A stretch of 64,000 nt of DNA from CALBPI01 sp039027435 (GTDB taxonomy: Bacteria > Pseudomonadota > Gammaproteobacteria > Steroidobacterales > Woeseiaceae). This document shows, in pieces, positions 27,201-35,642 of this stretch; position 1 is the first letter of the stretch, and the number at the start of each line of letters is the position of its first letter. The notes under the pieces were generated by a model. It ran no database searches, had not been told where the DNA came from, and saw nothing but the letters and a program-made list of their open reading frames with translations. The stretch lies in assembly GCA_039027435.1 (NCBI GenBank), contig JBCCKF010000001.1, positions 310,001 to 374,000 of the forward strand, read 5' to 3'. The translations under genes were made by a program, and so were the position numbers.

Positions 27201-27359
27201 GGCATTCTGTTCGCAACCTTCATCACGCTGCTGTTGGTGCCCGTGAACATCATGATTGCCGACGACATCAAGAGCGCGTTCCGCGACGTGTTCGGCTGGT
27301 ATTTCCGACGGCGCACACCAAATTCTGAGACAGAGACACCGCTGCAGACCAACGGGTAG
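24201..27359 (+). CDS. RND-family efflux pump permease
   Basis: A 1052-aa proton-driven transporter with the usual 12 membrane helices and two large periplasmic loops. Helix 4 keeps the proton-relay pair in GLVVDDAIV (Asp about 395-396). The helix 10 region is GVVVNDSLVLVDYIN, so the lysine of AcrB is replaced by Asn, a variation common in the non-AcrB HAE1 and MMPL-like subclades. N-terminal MIAWFARNSVAANLLMFGIV is typical of this subclade. It forms the inner-membrane pump of the three-gene operon. Drugs, lipids or signalling molecules are all possible cargo. Confidence 0.93.
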   Translation: MIAWFARNSVAANLLMFGIVAGGLFTIRNLMVFEVFPPADPEVISVSVPLRGATPEDVELGIAVRIEEAVNDLEGIEQITSRSVEGSTTVSIEVESSYDPRELLADIKSRVDAINGLPAEAERPVIALAQRAFSVIEIVVSGSVDEDELRAVAEQVREDLLLLPEITQVTLDSVRNYEVAIEASQNRLRETGITLEEVATAIRQSSQDLSAGNLRSAGGDVLLRSKGQAYRQTEFEDIVVRTNPDGSIIRVRDIAAVDDGFEEDAVTTRFNGVNAATLRVSRVGKQSALDIAAAARQYVLEKRSELPVGLSVDYWDDDSVTLRNRLGILVSSAWQGGLLVILMLTLFLRPAIAFWVFIGIPISFFGAFMLMTMLGVGINIMTLFGFILVLGLVVDDAIVTGENVYTHLKRGTDGLQAAIEGTREVAGPVTFGILTTMAAFAPLVFLEGRFGRFFSNIPLVVIPVFIFSLVESKLILPAHLKHISIRGVSKHGNAFQRFQKKFADGFENAILRYYRPALSFALKHRYSTLASFAGLLVIMVTLVTSGYTRWVFFASVPSETITAELAMPVGTPYEITDGHVQRMLEIARELKRGYNEQYDEEVAGNILASTGASRDSSGSHIGRVQIELSPAEERVGKVSALEFAGAWRERLGVIPGAETINIRSSWSGGRNPIDIQFSGQSLEQLSLVGEAMKSHLATYDGVFEINDSLSDGKEELRIDLTPQGYVLGLTRADVVGQVSSAFRGFEAQRIQRGRDDIRVLIRLSGQERQNIDTLNEFLIRTPDGRDVPLANVATLTPGKGPSQITRIDGYRTLNVRAEVDKSTANMTLIQGGITAFADGLMPRFPGITYRLEGEARRQGEIFTSLKSGLTVALFVIFCLLALALKSYIQAILVMSIIPFGVIGAIMGHWFLGYSVSILSVFGLIALMGVVVNDSLVLVDYINRKHRAGTPLIEAAKMAGVARFRAVMLTSLTTFLGLLPMLSVKSTTAQFLIPMGISLAYGILFATFITLLLVPVNIMIADDIKSAFRDVFGWYFRRRTPNSETETPLQTNG

Positions 27360-27365
27360 ATCTGC

Positions 27366-28508
27366 TCAGGCGATATTCATTCGCTTGGTGATGATGCCGA
27401 GCATGATCTCGTCGGCGCCGCCACCGATGGAAGACAACCTGCCGTCGCGGTAGGCACGTGCAATCGGGTTGTCCCACATGAAACCCATGCCACCCCAGTA
27501 CTGGAGGCAGCTGTCAGTAATCTCGCGGAACAACCGGCCTGATTTCAGTTTGCACATCGATGCGAGCGTGGTGACATCGTCTCCGGCCACATAATTCTCG
27601 GCAGCGTTGTAAACCAACGCACGTAGCGCTTCGACCTCGGTCTGTAACTCCGCGAGTCGGAACTGCACCACCTGGTTATCGAGGATCGGCTTACCGAACG
27701 TCTTGCGCTCGCGGGTGTAATCGACCGTCGCCTCGATACAGCGCTCCATACCGCGCAGGTTGGCCGCTGCCGCGAACAGACGCTCTTCCTGGAACTGCAT
27801 CATCTGATAACGAAACCCGTGGCCGCGCTCACCGATTGTGAATCGCTGCGGCACACGAACATCTTCAAAGAATATTTGTGCGGTGTCGGAATCTCGCATA
27901 CCCAGTTTATTCAACACCGGAGAGAACTCGATGCCAGGCGTATCGGTCGGCACCACGATCAGTGATTTGCTCGCGTGCGCCGGTCCATCCTCCGTGTTGG
28001 CCAGAAGGCACAGAAAATCCGCCTGCGTGGCGTTGGTGATCCACATCTTCGTGCCATTGATCACGTAGTCCGCACCATCGCTGCGCGCATGGGTTTTGAT
28101 CGCCGCAACATCAGACCCTGCGTGTGGCTCGCTCACCGCAATCGAACACACACGATCTCCGGCAATCGCCGGCGCGAGAAACTCCGCCTTGATTTCATCA
28201 CTGCCAAACCTTGCCAGCGCTGGCGTTGCCATGTCGGTCTGCACGCCCAGCGCCATCGAAACACCGGCGGCACTGGTATAGCCGAGTGCTTCCGAGAAAA
28301 CGATCTGGTAGGTGTAGTCCAGTCCGAGACCGCCATAGGCTTCGGGCTTCGCAATGCCGAGCAGCCCTCGATCGCCGGCCGCTTTGAAGACTTCATGCGC
28401 TGGGAAGCGTCCACTTGCTTCCCACTCAGCGGCGTTCGGATCGAGCACTTCGTGCACAAACTTTTCGGTCACTTCACGAATCGAGTGATGTGTCTCTGTA
28501 AAGCGCAT
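27366..28508 (-). CDS. Acyl-CoA dehydrogenase, AtuD/citronellyl-CoA type
   Basis: A 380-aa FAD flavoprotein that introduces a 2,3 double bond into acyl-CoA. FAD and CoA motifs are present: VSEPHAGSDVAAIKT, KMWITNATQADF, KLGMRDSDTAQIFFEDVRVP, and C-terminal CLQYWGGMGFMWDNPIARAY with GGGADEIML. The opening MRFTETHHSIREVTEKFVHE and the segment ALGVQTDMATPALARFGSDE closely follow AtuD-like dehydrogenases acting on branched acyl-CoA. The start ATG is the first codon of the conserved region. The hydrolase gene ends 2 bp upstream of its start, so the two are one operon. True substrate uncertain. Confidence 0.9.
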   Translation of the reverse strand: MRFTETHHSIREVTEKFVHEVLDPNAAEWEASGRFPAHEVFKAAGDRGLLGIAKPEAYGGLGLDYTYQIVFSEALGYTSAAGVSMALGVQTDMATPALARFGSDEIKAEFLAPAIAGDRVCSIAVSEPHAGSDVAAIKTHARSDGADYVINGTKMWITNATQADFLCLLANTEDGPAHASKSLIVVPTDTPGIEFSPVLNKLGMRDSDTAQIFFEDVRVPQRFTIGERGHGFRYQMMQFQEERLFAAAANLRGMERCIEATVDYTRERKTFGKPILDNQVVQFRLAELQTEVEALRALVYNAAENYVAGDDVTTLASMCKLKSGRLFREITDSCLQYWGGMGFMWDNPIARAYRDGRLSSIGGGADEIMLGIITKRMNIA

Positions 28509-28510
28509 CG

Positions 28511-29446
28511 TCAGGCAGCCGCGGCAGAGGTGTCGTTTTCACGCGCATGGTCGATCATCAAACCGGTAATCCGATCGATTAGCAGCGGTGGCAAGTCGTG
28601 CCCCATACCCTCGATAATCTCGAGTTTGGCGCCCGGCACCGCCTCGGCGGTGTCGACACCACCGGCGACAGGAATCAATCGATCTTTCTCACCATGGATG
28701 ACCAACGTTGGCACCTCCAGCTCTCTCAGCTCAGCGACGCGACTCTTGGCCAAGCCAATCGCGAGCATCTGTCGGGTGACGCCGCCGCGAGTCACACCGC
28801 GCGCATACATGTCTCGCAAACGCTGCTCAACATGTTTCAAATCGACACCAAAACCCTCGCTCGAAATCATCGACCACGTCTTCATGCTGTGCGCGATTCG
28901 GGCTTCGGGGTCGCTGGTCTTTGGACGCGACAATAGCTGGCGCACCATCTGTGCATCGGGCTTCGGTAGGCGCGGGTTGGCGGTGGTCGACATGATCGAC
29001 GTCAGGCTTAGACACCGCTCGGGATATCGAATCGCAAGCAGTTGCGAGATCATGCCACCCATCGATACTCCGGCGACATGCGCCTGCCCGATGCCGAGTT
29101 TCGCCATCAGCCCGGCGACGTCACCAGCCATGTCCGCGAGTGTGTACGGCGCGCGCACCTTCAATCCGAAACTCAACTTGAGACGCTCCCAAACCAGGTT
29201 GGGTACGCCTGCCGAACGGAACAACTGCGATTTACCGATATCACGATTCTCGGGAGTCAGCACGTGGAATCCGGCCTCGACCAGTCGATCGATGAAGGCT
29301 GGCGGCCATGCGTTCAACGGCATGCTGAGCCCCTGCAACAAAATAAAGGTCGGATTACTCGGGTCCCCGAATTGCTCAAAAGCAATACGAACACCATTTA
29401 CTTCGGTTTCTGCCAACACAATCCCCTCGTCTTTCTGGCCTGCCAT
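28511..29446 (-). CDS. Alpha/beta hydrolase, RdmC/esterase-like
   Basis: A 311-aa soluble hydrolase. Motifs: LLQGLSMPLNAWPP (oxyanion region), nucleophile elbow AGVSMGGM (Ser about 120), acid in HGEKDRLIP and His in GMGHDLP. The pattern resembles methylesterase RdmC and related carboxylesterases with a helical cap. ATG 29446 is chosen; the frame is open to 29485 via TTG, but without family conservation. Co-directional with and immediately upstream of the acyl-CoA dehydrogenase, suggesting a shared catabolic pathway, perhaps release or processing of ester or thioester intermediates. Confidence 0.82.
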   Translation of the reverse strand: MAGQKDEGIVLAETEVNGVRIAFEQFGDPSNPTFILLQGLSMPLNAWPPAFIDRLVEAGFHVLTPENRDIGKSQLFRSAGVPNLVWERLKLSFGLKVRAPYTLADMAGDVAGLMAKLGIGQAHVAGVSMGGMISQLLAIRYPERCLSLTSIMSTTANPRLPKPDAQMVRQLLSRPKTSDPEARIAHSMKTWSMISSEGFGVDLKHVEQRLRDMYARGVTRGGVTRQMLAIGLAKSRVAELRELEVPTLVIHGEKDRLIPVAGGVDTAEAVPGAKLEIIEGMGHDLPPLLIDRITGLMIDHARENDTSAAAA

Positions 29447-29488
29447 GATAGGGTCTGACGCAGCTGAACACCAAGACAGGTCCAACTG

Positions 29489-30343
29489 ATGAACAGGATT
29501 GGCGGGCTAGTGCTCTCTTCGCTGCTCTGCGCGGTAGCTGTCGCAGACGATCCGGGTTATGCCCTCGGTGTCGGCGTCGCCGCTGACAATGGCGACGGTT
29601 TCACAGGAACGATTGTCGGCAACCTGATCGTCAACAATGAGCTTTTGTTGTCCGCCAACTTCGCGAGCACACAAGCTGACGCCTTCCCTGACGACATCCA
29701 GACTCGGGATTGGGAACTGAGTGCGCACTACGATTTTGGGCCGATTGGCATCGAGGCCTTTGGCGGACAGTCGGGTGATCCGGACGACTTCGATGCACAG
29801 GATCTGTCCGCAGGTTTTTTCCATTACGGAGATCACTGGAGCTGGTCTGCGAGATATTTGACGCGCGATATTGACCTGATCCTCTCAACACCCAACATCG
29901 ATCGCCTCGACGATATCTCGGTACCACTCGAAGCAACCGGTTGGAGGGCGAGCCTTGGCTACCGCACCGAATCCGGATTTCGGGTGAGCGCAAACGCACG
30001 CCGTTTCGACTACGATCGAAATCTTGAGATTCTGGGTAGCAGAGTCATCGTGCAAAGACTCTCACCGACCTCACTGACACTCGCGACCTCGTTGCTCGAT
30101 CAAAGCGCATCAGTGACCGTCGAATGGCCACTTAAAGATCTTCGTGCGATCAATCTGTCGGTCAGTCGTGACGAACTGGCGGGCAATCTCGGGAGTGCAG
30201 ATACTTACTCGGCTGGTTTCCTGACACCAATCGGACAACGCGGCGACCTCGATATCGCAGTGGGTGTATCTCAAGGCGCTGACGGCATCGAAGGCGACAC
30301 CGTCTTTCTCAGCATCTTCTACCTGTTCTATGGTTCGTTTTAA
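29489..30343 (+). CDS. Putative outer-membrane beta-barrel protein
   Basis: A 284-aa protein with a type I signal peptide (MNRIGGLVLSSLLCAVAVAD). The mature part is a series of amphipathic strands with alternating aromatic residues (DWELSAHYDFGPIGIEAFGG, HWSWSARYLTRDIDLI, GWRASLGYRTESGFRVSANA) and ends YLFYGSF with terminal Phe, the BAM recognition feature. It would be a 12-14 strand barrel. No specific family recognised. Divergent from the hydrolase gene across about 40 bp; its stop overlaps the convergent DUF3106 gene. Confidence 0.7.
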   Translation: MNRIGGLVLSSLLCAVAVADDPGYALGVGVAADNGDGFTGTIVGNLIVNNELLLSANFASTQADAFPDDIQTRDWELSAHYDFGPIGIEAFGGQSGDPDDFDAQDLSAGFFHYGDHWSWSARYLTRDIDLILSTPNIDRLDDISVPLEATGWRASLGYRTESGFRVSANARRFDYDRNLEILGSRVIVQRLSPTSLTLATSLLDQSASVTVEWPLKDLRAINLSVSRDELAGNLGSADTYSAGFLTPIGQRGDLDIAVGVSQGADGIEGDTVFLSIFYLFYGSF

Positions 30344-30822
30344 CCGCCACCGGTGCGACGACGGCGCTGTTGCACCCGCTCGCGCAGTCTTTGCATCGCC
30401 GCATCACGTTCTTCAGGGCTGAGATTTCGGAACCGCTCGCGCAAAGCTTCACGACGCTCCGGCGAAAGCCTATTGAAACGCTGCAATCGGCTGCGCAATT
30501 GTGCCCGCTGCTCGGGAGACATCTCTCGGAACGTCTGCAGACGCGATAGCAGCTCCTGACGACGAGACTCTGGCAAGGCACGCCAGCGCTCGAATCGCTC
30601 CTGCAACTGGGCGCGCTCATCATCGCCAAGCTGTAGCCACCGATCCGCACCCCGCACCAGCCGTTCTCGACGCGTAGCATCGATTTCGGACCATTCCTGT
30701 TCGTACTTCGCGAGTACCGACTGCTGATCATCCGACAAGGCAGACCATTCCTGTGCACCCGCCACCTCAGTCAGCAGGAGTAATGTCAGTACCAAGATCA
30801 TCTTCAATGCGTGAGTCATCAT
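30340..30822 (-). CDS. DUF3106 family protein
   Basis: A 160-aa secreted protein: signal peptide (cleavage near VAGAQ) followed by Arg/Glu/Gln-rich helices with the DUF3106 pattern WSALSDDQQSVLAKYEQEW, and repeated phrases such as LPESRRQELLSRLQTFREMS, LSPERREALRERFRNLSPEE. It ends in a basic QRRRRTGGG tail. The ATG overlaps the stop of the upstream gene (ATGA). DUF3106 proteins commonly follow an ECF sigma factor and a DUF3619 protein; the fold suggests a periplasmic Spy/CpxP-like sensor or chaperone, which is inference. Confidence 0.85.
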   Translation of the reverse strand: MMTHALKMILVLTLLLLTEVAGAQEWSALSDDQQSVLAKYEQEWSEIDATRRERLVRGADRWLQLGDDERAQLQERFERWRALPESRRQELLSRLQTFREMSPEQRAQLRSRLQRFNRLSPERREALRERFRNLSPEERDAAMQRLRERVQQRRRRTGGG

Positions 30823-31073
30823 TCTGCCTTGGCGGTGTCCGAGACCGCTTGCTCCTGTTCGAGAGCGCGTGTGTCCGCAGCTCCCGGCGTATCCTCTGTC
30901 GACTCGAACTCGACATCCTCGAATGACATCGCGTCGATCATCTCGTCTTCGATCTCGACCATGTCACCCAGAAAATCCAAAAAATCATAGGGCTCGGTAT
31001 CGGCGAGCGACTCAGCCGCGGCCAAACCCGCGACAATCATGCCGCTTTGCCAGAGTGCGACCCTAGCCCTCAT
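30819..31073 (-). CDS. Small acidic secreted protein in ECF sigma operon
   Basis: An 84-aa product: MRARVALWQSGMIVAGLAAA as signal peptide, then a very acidic tail (DFLGDMVEIEDEMIDAMSFE and similar). The start at ATG 31073 overlaps the end of the DUF3619-like gene by 11 bp; the end overlaps the DUF3106 start by 4 bp. No family recognised. The acidic nature contrasts with the basic DUF3106 product next to it, so the two may bind; this is a guess. Confidence 0.6.
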   Translation of the reverse strand: MRARVALWQSGMIVAGLAAAESLADTEPYDFLDFLGDMVEIEDEMIDAMSFEDVEFESTEDTPGAADTRALEQEQAVSDTAKAE

Positions 31074-31431
31074 CCGCAGCCTCCGCGGCCAGCATTTCAT
31101 CATCAAGCCAGGCGAGCAGTTCGAGCGACTCTAGTAAATCAATATCCGCAGCCGCCGCGAGCTCAGCCTCATCCAGGTCTGGCAGGGGTTGCAGTGTCGG
31201 CGTCTGCAACATGAAGAACAAAGCGATACCGGCCGCGATGGCGCCGCCGGCAGAACCACCGACATACCAAGCAGCGCGCGGCAGCCGCGACTGCATTGAC
31301 GCATGCACCGCTTCCTCACGAGCCGCCTGCAGTCGCGCCAGCGTCGCGTCATCTAGCGGACGCTCCAGAACACCGGCGAGACGGTCAGCAAACGCTTGTT
31401 CTTCGTTCGTCAGTTTGTCGTCGCCACTCAT
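31063..31431 (-). CDS. DUF3619-like membrane protein, probable anti-sigma partner
   Basis: A 122-aa protein with one membrane helix (about residues 56-75) between a cytoplasmic N-terminus with LDDATLARLQAAREEAVHAS and a periplasmic acidic C-terminus (DIDLLESLELLAWLDDEMLA). This matches DUF3619, which sits after ECF sigma factor genes in proteobacteria. Starts with ATGA overlap of the sigma gene. Inference: it binds the sigma factor through its N-terminus and responds to envelope signals; no zinc-anti-sigma motif is present. Confidence 0.75.
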   Translation of the reverse strand: MSGDDKLTNEEQAFADRLAGVLERPLDDATLARLQAAREEAVHASMQSRLPRAAWYVGGSAGGAIAAGIALFFMLQTPTLQPLPDLDEAELAAAADIDLLESLELLAWLDDEMLAAEAADEG

Positions 31432-31976
31432 GTCAATTCATCTCCCAGCAACTCGCGAAGTCGCCTGATGGCTCTCGAAAGATGCGTCTTTACGCTGCCC
31501 TCGGAACACGCCATTACCAATGCCGTTTCGGCAACACTCAACCCCTGCCAACTGCGCAAGAGAAACGCCTCGCGCTGTCGAACCGGCAGCGATTGCAATG
31601 CCGTCTCGACTGCCTCTCTCGACGTATCCAACTCGCTTCTCACTTCCGGGTTGTCTGCTCGCGGGGCTTCGGCGATTTCCTCCAGACTCGGTGTCGAGTC
31701 GTCTTCGTGGGTACGTCCACCGAAGAGCGAGAAAACCTTGCCGCGTGACTTGCGCCGACGGTAGCAATCCCGAATGCGGTTTTGCAGGATGCGGTAGAAG
31801 AGCGGCCGCCATTCCTCGGTCGGCCGCTCCGCATACTTCCTTGCGAGCGTCATCATGCTGTCCTGCACCAAATCCAGGGCATCCTCGCGATGACTGACGG
31901 CCAACAGCGCCATGCGATACGCACTCTGCTCCACGTCCCTGAGGAACTCGTTCAATGCCAAAGCGCTGTTGTCCAT
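31428..31976 (-). CDS. ECF-type RNA polymerase sigma factor
   Basis: A 182-aa group IV sigma factor. Region 2 spans VEQSAYRMALLAVSHREDAL to LARKYAERPTEEWRPLFYRI with the core-binding and -10 reading helices; a linker with GRTHEDDSTPSLEEIA follows; region 4 is LPVRQREAFLLRSWQGLSVA then SEGSVKTHLSRAIRRL, the -35 reading helix. It heads the coupled genes DUF3619-like, small acidic protein and DUF3106, and starts 14 bp after the stop of the DUF4382 lipoprotein, so all five may be one transcript. Confidence 0.9.
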   Translation of the reverse strand: MDNSALALNEFLRDVEQSAYRMALLAVSHREDALDLVQDSMMTLARKYAERPTEEWRPLFYRILQNRIRDCYRRRKSRGKVFSLFGGRTHEDDSTPSLEEIAEAPRADNPEVRSELDTSREAVETALQSLPVRQREAFLLRSWQGLSVAETALVMACSEGSVKTHLSRAIRRLRELLGDELT

Positions 31977-31990
31977 CCGTTCGCATCATC

Positions 31991-33865
31991 TCATTCGCTG
32001 TCAGAGCCGCTCACAAACACGAAGCTTGCCCGTGCCGTCGGTAACGTTTCCGTATCACCAGTATAGCGAACCCCTGCGTGAATCCGCGCAAGCTCTGCAC
32101 CTGACTCCAACTGCGCATTCAGCTCCTCGACCAGATCATCGAAATTGCGGAACAGCGTAATCGCCTCGCTACCGCGAACCCGCACAGCATAAGCGCCCTC
32201 TCCCGTCTGCGTCGGCAGCAGCGTCAGCATATCGAATGCGCTCGTGAACAGCGTCGGTATCCCGCGAACTCGCAGGAACTCGCGCGACTCGCTGATATCG
32301 ATATTGATCGCCGAAGCGTCCGCGCTGATGAACGGCGTGGCGCTAGGCGCATCGGCCGGCCATTGCACGGTGAGTTCACCACCACGATTCGACACTTCAA
32401 CATCGATGACCGTCTTCGCATCGAAATCCTCCGGCGCACTGCCGTAGGGGGCGATCAATCCACTGACGCGCACGAGATCCCCTGGCTCCAGAGAACCGAG
32501 CGCCAGTACACCAGTATCAATCTCATAGGCGTCGGGATCCGCATCGAACTCGGGTGCGCTCCCCGTACCTGCAAAGTCGAACGCCTGCGGGCGGCGACCA
32601 TTCAGAAGGAACAAATCGGCCACCAACGGCTGTGCCTGACTGACCTCCGCGGACAACCGGCTGTACTGCATCACGATGCGCGAGTCCTTCGAATCGAAAG
32701 TCTGGTCATCGACGATTTCGCCAAATGCCGTGATCTTCTGACCCACGGAGATGCTCATTTCGGACAGCGTATCCGCATCGACACCGGGCGCGGACACCTC
32801 AGTTTCCGGACCAACTTCAACGACGAGGTCACCCGCGAATCGCACGGTGCCATCGCCGAGCTCCAAACGCGCACCACCGACGGTGAGGGTATCCGCATCA
32901 CGAGACTTCACCGTGCCTTTGACCACGGTGACGTCAGCCCAAGGCACGCTGCTGCCGGCAAAGACGACATCGGCGTCCAGCTGGCGCTCCGACACGCTGC
33001 CGCTCGCAACCAGCGGTGTATCAGCGCCGAGGGCGGCGATCGCATCGATGCCAGCCTGGCCCACAAAGCCCTGTCCGTCGACCTCATACTCGGTCTCATC
33101 GTCCACGGTCACCGTCAACGTGCCGAAGCCGCCGCGACGCAAAAAGAACGGACATACCGTCAGGTCGATTTCACCACCGGCGGCATCGACCGACTCAACG
33201 AGGCCACGCACACGATGTTCGCGATCTTCCTCAAGTTCGGCTGACGCAAGCAGCAGCGGCGCTACGGTCACCATCGGCGGCATCGCACCGAAGTCGATTT
33301 CGTTCGAAGCATCTAGATCGAAGTCGAGCGAAAACGCAGCCGGAATTCCTGGCGCGATCACAACGTTGTCACTGGAGGCCAGTTGCAGGCGTGCGGTCCA
33401 TTCACCGATCGCAGCACCCGTCTCATCGACAGCCAGTGCTTCCGCGGTATCGCCATTCTCATCCTGAACGATGATCTGGCTGTCTGTGTAGTCAAGACGA
33501 ATACTCGCCGAGACATAATTGCCCGACGGCACCGTCGCGATACTCACGAACTCGGTGACTTCGGTCAGTTCAGCGAAATCGACGCGGGTTTCGTTCGGCA
33601 ACGTCTCCACGATCGTCCCGTTCGCTCGCTCCAGCGCGATGGACAAGACATCGACCGTGTAGCTCGCAAAGTCACCCTCAGCATCCGTCAGCCCGATATA
33701 GACCAACCCGTTGTCAACATCCTGTGTGGGTGCAGGATCGGTTGCCGTAGTGCTTCCACCACCGCAGCCAGCTAGAACCCAGGCTGCCGCGGCTACCGCC
33801 GCCCAACCGGATCTTTTGATTACCGCCGCGGGCGATGCCGCAGCGCTCGACATAATTTGTTCCAT
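31991..33865 (-). CDS. DUF4382-containing lipoprotein
   Basis: A 624-aa outer-membrane-type lipoprotein: lipobox LAGC (Cys about 34) and GGGSTTATDP tether. The N-terminal third is DUF4382 (VYIGLTDAEGDFASYTVDVL, ALERANGTIVETLPNETRVD). The rest is built of short beta domains with repeated DxxTLTV and G-x-V-x-D phrases (KGTVKSRDADTLTVGGARLE; SGLIAPYGSAPEDFDAKTVI), like DUF5666/OB-type modules. Start at ATG 33865 has AGGAG 8 nt upstream; ATG 33871 is too close to it. Immediately upstream of the ECF sigma gene, so it may belong to its regulon. Function unknown. Confidence 0.8.
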   Translation of the reverse strand: MEQIMSSAAASPAAVIKRSGWAAVAAAAWVLAGCGGGSTTATDPAPTQDVDNGLVYIGLTDAEGDFASYTVDVLSIALERANGTIVETLPNETRVDFAELTEVTEFVSIATVPSGNYVSASIRLDYTDSQIIVQDENGDTAEALAVDETGAAIGEWTARLQLASSDNVVIAPGIPAAFSLDFDLDASNEIDFGAMPPMVTVAPLLLASAELEEDREHRVRGLVESVDAAGGEIDLTVCPFFLRRGGFGTLTVTVDDETEYEVDGQGFVGQAGIDAIAALGADTPLVASGSVSERQLDADVVFAGSSVPWADVTVVKGTVKSRDADTLTVGGARLELGDGTVRFAGDLVVEVGPETEVSAPGVDADTLSEMSISVGQKITAFGEIVDDQTFDSKDSRIVMQYSRLSAEVSQAQPLVADLFLLNGRRPQAFDFAGTGSAPEFDADPDAYEIDTGVLALGSLEPGDLVRVSGLIAPYGSAPEDFDAKTVIDVEVSNRGGELTVQWPADAPSATPFISADASAINIDISESREFLRVRGIPTLFTSAFDMLTLLPTQTGEGAYAVRVRGSEAITLFRNFDDLVEELNAQLESGAELARIHAGVRYTGDTETLPTARASFVFVSGSDSE

Positions 33866-34006
33866 CACCATTGCTCCTGGCTCATCAAGAAAAAGGTGCG
33901 CGCACCCCTCTCAACGCACCCCGAGCAATTCGGTTGACAACATTCTTGGTGATCGCCGTGGCGGCCTTGTCGCACCGGCGTCATATCAATTCCGTATACT
34001 TAAGCG

Positions 34007-34834
34007 ATGGAACTTGTAGTTTTCGATCTCGACGGCACGCTGCTCGACAGCAAATCAACCATCAGCCAATACACCGAGGAGACGCTGGCCTTGCTGCGAA
34101 GACGCGGCATCGCTTACACCGTAGCGACTGGACGAACGCTGCATGCCTCACGCGCGGTGCTGGAGGGTCATGCCTTCGAGCTGCCGCATGCTTTCAAGAA
34201 TGGCGTGGTTATCTGGCACCCCGACGACGATCGGTTTTCGCACGTGAACACGCTGACCTCCGCTGAGGTCGCGCAAGTCATGAGCGCTTGCTATCAGAAC
34301 GAGGTAACGCCGTTCGTGTTCACCGTCGAAGGCGAGAATGACCACGCGGTCTACCACGCGCCGATCAGAAACAAAGCTGAACAGTTCGTCATCAACGTCT
34401 ATACCGGTCCCCGGGGGCTGAAAGCGATGCCGATTGATGCGCTGTCGAGCGACGCGCGGATATCCAATATCAGTGCGATTGGCGCGGGCGAGGCGATCAA
34501 TGCAATCACCGGTAGCGTGCGCAACGCGCCGCACCTGGTTGCCTATTCCGGCATCGCCGTTGAGGACGACAACCTCTGCTGGCTGGATATCCACCACAGC
34601 GATGCCAGCAAAGGCGCCGCTGTCGATACCTTGAAGTCGATGCTGGGGATCGATCGCGTGGTCTGTTTTGGTGACAGTGATAACGACCTCAGCATGTTCG
34701 CCTCAGCCGACGAGTCCTATGCGCCTGCCAATGCCAAGTCACACGTCAAGGAGCAGGCGGATGAGGTCATCGGCCACCATGACGAGGATGGCATCGCACG
34801 ATTCCTGAGGAAGCGATTCTCTTTGGATGGCTGA
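34007..34834 (+). CDS. Cof-type HAD phosphatase
   Basis: A 275-aa HAD superfamily hydrolase of subfamily IIB. Motif I VVFDLDGTLLDS at the N-terminus, motif II TVATGRT (Thr/Ser), a large C2 cap (about 80-190), motif III/IV SKGAAVDTL and CFGDSDNDLSMF. These enzymes dephosphorylate sugar phosphates or nucleotide cofactors. Its last 8 bp overlap the start of the acyltransferase gene, so the two are coupled. Typical length. Confidence 0.88.
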   Translation: MELVVFDLDGTLLDSKSTISQYTEETLALLRRRGIAYTVATGRTLHASRAVLEGHAFELPHAFKNGVVIWHPDDDRFSHVNTLTSAEVAQVMSACYQNEVTPFVFTVEGENDHAVYHAPIRNKAEQFVINVYTGPRGLKAMPIDALSSDARISNISAIGAGEAINAITGSVRNAPHLVAYSGIAVEDDNLCWLDIHHSDASKGAAVDTLKSMLGIDRVVCFGDSDNDLSMFASADESYAPANAKSHVKEQADEVIGHHDEDGIARFLRKRFSLDG

Positions 34835-35642
34835 GCCAAGACCGACAATCAGCTACGCCGGTCCCGACGATCCCTGGATCAAACGCACTTTCATCAGCGC
34901 CATTGAGGCCAGCATGGGCAGACGTCGAGTCGAGCGCATCTACCATGATCTGAAGCGCGATTTCTCACCGCTGCATTTTTTTGGTGAAGCTTTGCGTCAC
35001 GGCGATGTCGATATTGCATGGTCCGGGACGCCGATCGATCGCGTCCCCAGCACCGGTCCGCTGGTGATCATCGCGAACCATCCATTTGGCGTGATTGACG
35101 GATTGGTATTGTGTGACCTTGCCATGCGCCTGCGGGGTGACTTCCGGGTCCTGATCAATTCCCTGCTATGTCGCGACCAGGATCTTGATCCCTACTTTCT
35201 GCCCATCGATTTCTCAGGCACTCGAGAAGCAGCGAAAACCAATGTCAGCTCGAGGCGTGAGGCGCACAATGCACTGGCAAGCGACATACCGGTATTGATC
35301 TTCCCGGCCGGTGGCATCTCGACCGCGCGAAGTCATTTCGGTTTCGGGCGAGTTCAGGAGTTGCCGTGGAACACTTTCGTCGCAAAGCTTATCCAGCAGC
35401 ACCGAGCCACAGTGCTGCCGATCTATTTCCATGGCCAAAACAGCCGCAAGTTCCATATCGCCTCGAACGTTTCCGAAACCTTCAGAATGGCCTTGCTGAT
35501 TCATGAGGTGCGCAACAAGCTCGGTAAACAAATCCGCGTCACCCTGGGCGAGCCGATCGGCTATGACAGCGTCGCCCATATCGAGTCACGACATGCACTT
35601 ACCGACCATCTCTACCACGCGGTGATGCAACTCGCGGCCTGA
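34827..35642 (+). CDS. Lysophospholipid acyltransferase-like protein
   Basis: A 271-aa member of the PlsC/LPLAT superfamily. Catalytic block IIANHPFGVIDG (H-x4-D variant: His then Asp four residues on, as NHPFG-VID), followed by the glycerol-phosphate-binding LIFPAGGIST region (block III F-P-x-G). There is no clear membrane helix, so it is probably peripheral. It transfers an acyl chain to a lysophospholipid or lyso-ornithine lipid; the acceptor cannot be told. Coupled to the upstream HAD gene by overlap. Confidence 0.82.
   Translation: MAEPRPTISYAGPDDPWIKRTFISAIEASMGRRRVERIYHDLKRDFSPLHFFGEALRHGDVDIAWSGTPIDRVPSTGPLVIIANHPFGVIDGLVLCDLAMRLRGDFRVLINSLLCRDQDLDPYFLPIDFSGTREAAKTNVSSRREAHNALASDIPVLIFPAGGISTARSHFGFGRVQELPWNTFVAKLIQQHRATVLPIYFHGQNSRKFHIASNVSETFRMALLIHEVRNKLGKQIRVTLGEPIGYDSVAHIESRHALTDHLYHAVMQLAA

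Noticed and set aside
24201..27359. Loss of the AcrB lysine in the RND pump as a sign of inactivity
   Set aside because: The helix 4 Asp pair is intact and Asn in this helix 10 position is common in related active subclades.
27975..29489. 504-codon plus-strand ORF opposite acyl-CoA dehydrogenase and hydrolase
   Set aside because: Spans two well-supported genes on the other strand and shows no protein features.
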